A stretch of DNA of 64,000 bases, taken from positions 3,472,001 to 3,536,000 of the forward strand of contig JANATF010000001.1 of the NCBI GenBank assembly GCA_029449245.1. Direction: 5' to 3'. Of the stretch, positions 60,696-64,000 are shown piece by piece. Position numbers and translations under genes: made by a program. The DNA is from Mortierella alpina. Its lineage: Eukaryota > Mortierellomycota > Mortierellomycetes > Mortierellales > Mortierellaceae. The notes beneath the pieces are model-generated. The model searched no databases. It was not told where the DNA came from and saw only the letters and a list, made by a program, of their open reading frames with translations. Position 1 is the stretch's first letter. Each line of letters begins with the position of its first letter.

Positions 60696-62090
60696 TTAAC
60701 AGCATCCCTCCTTGACTTTGCTTTGAGAGAGTTGTACCCGATCCAACATTACAGTTTGGTTCGTCTGATTGTGGGCGTGTTCCTCCTCGGCAGCCATGAT
60801 TTTCTCCAACAGAAACCGTGTCGCATCCTCAATATTCTTGTTATCCTTTGCCGATGTTGCGAACCTGGGGGGGGGGGTGGTGTGTAGTCGGTTAGATGCC
60901 GTAAGTGAGAAGGAGGAGAAAAAATCGTTTGGTGCCTGACTTACCATTTTAAAAAGCCGTGCTCTTCACAAAATGTTTCCATTTCTTCCGCATCCAGACC
61001 AGCTGAAGCGTTTGTTTGAAGATCGGTCTGGATAATGGACAAGGTTCTTAGTAAGATAAGCGCGGAAGGCTCTAGGCATGCACATTGTGTCTTGAACGTG
61101 TATACACGCGTCATTTTCTCTTTACCTTGTTGGCAAGTAAGATTGTATGAATGGGTCCTCCACCGTAAGGTAAGCTGACCTTGGCATCCAAGTCTGCTTT
61201 CCATCGCTTGACAGCTTCAAAAGTCTTCGGTCTGGTTACATCATAGACGACCAATGCTGCTACAGCTTCCTTGTAATACACCTAAAAAAAAAGGAAGAAA
61301 GCGGTGTCAAGAAAGAGTCGCTGCAGAGCACACACCACTGTTGCTGTCAAGTGTGTTTGTTGATCAGATGATCTAGTCTAGGTGTACACGGTTCGCCTTT
61401 AGCAATGGCCTTACCCGAGTCATGTTGCCTCGTTCCTGACCTGCAATGTCCCACAGCTGAAGTCGAACAACCGTATCTGGCGACCATTGAATGACCTTGA
61501 GCGCAAAGTCCACTCCGATCTAGGTTTTTTCACGAAGGTTTTTGGTCAGTTGATAAAGATGATGGTAATGGTGAGTAGAGCACATTTCTCGTACACGTCC
61601 GTCGGAGAGGAAGAAATACAGTATCCCCCTAGCCAAGACAAATAACAAAGACAACAATATGTGCAGACGATCAGCTGTGGCGAGTGTGGTTGCATCTGTG
61701 GTTGGTGTGGACTGGATCACGCAACCTTAACCCCGCCCAATATGTTTCGCTGAGCCATGTCCCAAAAGTCCGATGCCCAATGCATTATTTTGATCTATGT
61801 TTGTAATCCCCTGGGCGGCACCTCCTTTATCGATGCTCTCGGGTATATGTATGTGCTTTTGAAAGACAACTGTGAAGTGAAGCACCGGTAGTTCACACAG
61901 CAGTGCTCCTGACATGTGTCGAATGGTCATGGGGTGGCGAAGACAAGAGTATAAAGGAAAGAGGACTTACGGTGGACTTGTAGTTCATGGAAAAGATGTT
62001 GTGGACATATCTCTTGATGATGGAGGTCTTGCCTGTGCCAACGTCGCCAATGACTAAAATCTTGTAGAGGTACTCTCGAACGTCGTACAT
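60696..62090 (-). CDS. Rab32-like small GTPase
   Basis: Five exons (62090-61971, 61519-61415, 61281-61126, 61027-60945, 60864-60696) give 210 residues. G-boxes: P-loop GDVGTGKTS (15-23), switch I IGVDFALKV with the Rab32/38-type FALK, WDIAGQE (63-69), LLANKTDL (NKxD) and FATSAKDNKNIED (SAK). VRLQLWDIAGQ and GNMTRVYYKEA are hallmarks of the Rab32/38/RabE group, which works on lysosome-related organelles and mitochondria-ER contacts. The C-terminus GCC gives two Cys for geranylgeranylation. Oddity: switch II reads QER-GNMTR, while Rabs have QERFGNMTR; the Phe codon is missing inside an exon. The start at 62090 fits the family N-terminus (YLYKILVIGD). Confidence 0.9.
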
Positions 62091-62655
62091 GGGGCTGCCT
62101 CTCTCTCTCTTTTTCACGCTGTGGTCTCCGCTGCAAGCTTTATCCCTTGAGTGATTTTACTTTTCGGTCGTAGATGTAGCTGACCGCGCACAATGTGTTG
62201 AATGCGGATGGCAGGGCGGAATGGAGAGGAAATGTAGAAAAGTGAGGGGGAGTGATGACGGAAGTGATGCGTTTGTGGAGGGGGATGCTTGAAAGTGAGG
62301 TGTAGAGTGAAAGAAAGAAGTAAAGAGAAACAAAGTCGTGAAAAAACTATAGAGGGAATCATATATATTATGAGTGTTGGACAGAGGCAGAGGGCAGAGG
62401 GGTCGCACTCCGTGGCCACAAGCACGCGTTTACGCTCTGTGCCACTGTCTTGCTCACTGATAGGTCCATTTTAGAGGACACCATGGCGCATGGCATGCAA
62501 TGGCTAAAGACGTTGCTGGGAATACTTCCCTAGCTGACAAAGGATCTACGCAGTACGCTGAAAGCCATCGCGGTGTCGCCATCCTCGCCTCATATCGCGA
62601 AATTCCAAAATCAGGGTCTTTATTATATTTGTCCAGTCCGTCTACAGAGGCTGTA
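62091..62655. other. Promoter region of the Rab32-like gene and 3' region of the next gene
   Basis: 565 bp. A minus-strand frame at 62454-62720 could be a further 3' exon of the next gene, but I could not find an acceptor that keeps a sensible frame. Nothing else is supported. Confidence 0.45.
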
Positions 62656-64000
62656 TCATTGACTGCATCCATTGGGGTCCTCGGCGGTGGAGCACGCTTT
62701 TTTGAACTGTGAGTGTCCAAGTGTACTCACAAAGGCAGCGAATGATAGCTCCACATCGCCATTCTCCATGGCTGTAACCATTTCTTGCTCGCCATGGGGT
62801 TGACCGTCTTGAGAATGTGATGCCGCACTTGTTGACACGTTGCACGACTCCTTCAAGTTGGAACACGCGTCTGAGCTGTTTGTTGTCATCGAAGAGCTGG
62901 ACTTGGATCTCTTTTTGCTCTTGTTCTTCTTTTTGTTCCGTCTTTTTGCCTTGTCTGCGCCTGTGGTCTCTGAATGCTCTCCATTGTTGGACGATGTCTC
63001 TGAGCTCTCTCTAGTTGTAGGCGATAGAGCTTTTTGATCTCCAGAGCTGCAGTATCCGAACGGGTGTTGTTCTGCAGCTCCAGGTGGAGACTGGACTAGC
63101 TGGACTGCCTTTAACAAAGGAACCATGAGACGAGGGCGAGGTTCGGGGGATTTTCTTGCCTTTGCTCTGCCTCTCGGTGACCTGGCTCGCCTATCAATGG
63201 CGTACGCTACCTCTGATTCGGATGTCGTGTCAATCGTGTCTGCCGCGGATTCACAAGATGGACCATCCATCGTGGTGGGTCTAGATCCTACTTCAGCTTT
63301 GCTGCCTGGAGCGATAAGTTCGCTGACGCTTTCGGAATGGTTGATGTGGCTGGTGAGCAGGCTGTCTGGATCTTCCTTTGCAGGCGGTGTTGCGGGATGA
63401 CGAGCGGCTGTGGCCTCTGGTGAGTGATCGAGCAAAACACAGCTCTCTTTGTGCCGAGTTTCCGCGTTAAGCGCTTTCATATCTTGGATGCTGATGGTAT
63501 CGTCTTTCGCGACGACTTGTACTATAACAGGCGCGTTCTGGCACGAATCCTCAACCCTGTGCTGCTGGGCGTCTACTTGAACTTGATCACGCGAGCCTGA
63601 GTGCTCTCGCTCGTGTGATGAGGGCTGTGAATCTTTCTTTGAGACCTCCTGCCCATGGTTTCGGAAAGCTCGTTTTTTCGGACTACCACGCGATCGTGCT
63701 TTATCTCGTTTGAGACGCTCCGCCTTCATAGTCCGGAGATCCTCATCCGAGCTGACGAGGATCAGGACGAAATCAAGAGTAAACTCGGAGAAGAACCATA
63801 TCACCCTGCAAATCCAAGTGGCCAACACTCCTTGCCAAGATCTTGGTGTCTCAGGCACAGGCCAGGGAAGGAAGGAAACAGCGTCTAGAGAGTCCCGAGG
63901 CGAGGTAGGGCGGGTCTTGCCCTCGAAGAAGAGGAAGTGGACGATTTCAACCTCGTAAATGATAGTTGCTAGAGTCAGAGGTACGCACTCGATAATGCTC
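62656..64000 (-). CDS. Unrecognised membrane protein with long charged C-terminus, 5' part outside the window
   Basis: Partial: the frame is open to the right edge and stops at 62656, giving at least 447 residues. The part nearest the edge (coding start side) has two hydrophobic stretches, VPLTLATIIYEVEIVHFLFF and, after a GKTRPTSPRDS loop, ATWICRVIWFFSEFTLDFVLIL. The rest is hydrophilic and basic, with KRDKARSRGSPKKR and a KAKRRNKKKNKSKKRSK cluster, probably disordered and cytosolic. I do not recognise the family. A good donor (GTGAGTAC, at about 62732) follows ELSFAAF, so the last 24 codons may in fact be intron and the true end may lie elsewhere. Confidence 0.6.
   Translation of the reverse strand, partial: SIIECVPLTLATIIYEVEIVHFLFFEGKTRPTSPRDSLDAVSFLPWPVPETPRSWQGVLATWICRVIWFFSEFTLDFVLILVSSDEDLRTMKAERLKRDKARSRGSPKKRAFRNHGQEVSKKDSQPSSHEREHSGSRDQVQVDAQQHRVEDSCQNAPVIVQVVAKDDTISIQDMKALNAETRHKESCVLLDHSPEATAARHPATPPAKEDPDSLLTSHINHSESVSELIAPGSKAEVGSRPTTMDGPSCESAADTIDTTSESEVAYAIDRRARSPRGRAKARKSPEPRPRLMVPLLKAVQLVQSPPGAAEQHPFGYCSSGDQKALSPTTRESSETSSNNGEHSETTGADKAKRRNKKKNKSKKRSKSSSSMTTNSSDACSNLKESCNVSTSAASHSQDGQPHGEQEMVTAMENGDVELSFAAFVSTLGHSQFKKACSTAEDPNGCSQ

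Overview
The window looks like nuclear DNA from an early-diverging filamentous fungus. Genes carry many short introns (about 61 in the models below, mostly 70-190 nt, often with a CTAAC-like branch site 20-50 nt before the acceptor). The proteome is fungal: GPI-anchored wall protein, GT34 glycosyltransferase, GATA iron regulator, GMC oxidoreductases, berberine-bridge-like oxidase. Animal-, plant- or amoeba-like genes are also present: ZCCHC17-like, AMSH-type deubiquitinase, LEUNIG-like corepressor, Rab32-like GTPase. This mixture and the very Gln-rich, S/T-rich proteins suggest Mucoromycota, probably Mortierellomycotina. That placement is inference, not proof.

Layout, left to right. 0-4.2 kb: EMC6 (ER membrane insertase subunit, minus strand), then a SAP-motif protein and a ZCCHC17-like S1/zinc-knuckle/RS protein, only 101 bp apart. 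4.2-8.8 kb: a double-zinc-finger GATA factor with the SREA/URBS1/Fep1 cysteine-rich centre. 8.9-11.8 kb (minus): a class II (bacterial-type) HMG-CoA reductase. 13.6-17.4 kb: a RhoGEF. 19.6-20.5 kb: a GPI-anchored secreted protein. 21.8-23.8 kb (minus): a type II membrane protein joining a GT31-like and a GT34 domain. 24.2-26.4 kb (minus): an MFS transporter with a vacuolar-type dileucine signal.

26.4-48.3 kb is accessory-like. A degenerate direct repeat family lies at 27.2-27.7 and 47.4-48.1 kb. Between the two copies are three related GMC oxidoreductases (28.1-30.5, 30.7-33.1, 40.0-42.1 kb), a secreted two-domain beta/gamma-crystallin-like protein, an AMSH-type JAMM deubiquitinase, methylmalonate-semialdehyde dehydrogenase, an M20 amidohydrolase, and a striking inverted duplication (two ~0.6-kb arms, nearly identical, 1.3-kb spacer) whose arms each carry a tRNA-Ile(AAT) gene.

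48.3-64.0 kb: a secreted BBE-like flavin oxidase (minus), a 4.5-kb stretch with no convincing gene, a 1378-residue LEUNIG-like corepressor (LUFS/LisH + polyQ + WD40), a Rab32-like GTPase (minus), and the 3' part of an unrecognised membrane/basic protein gene running off the right edge (minus).

Most genes are housekeeping and unlinked in function. Possible functional groupings: three paralogous GMC oxidoreductases, and iron regulation (GATA) as a stand-alone regulator. Three introns appear to use GC-AG splice sites. No virus, transposase, CRISPR array or toxin gene was seen.
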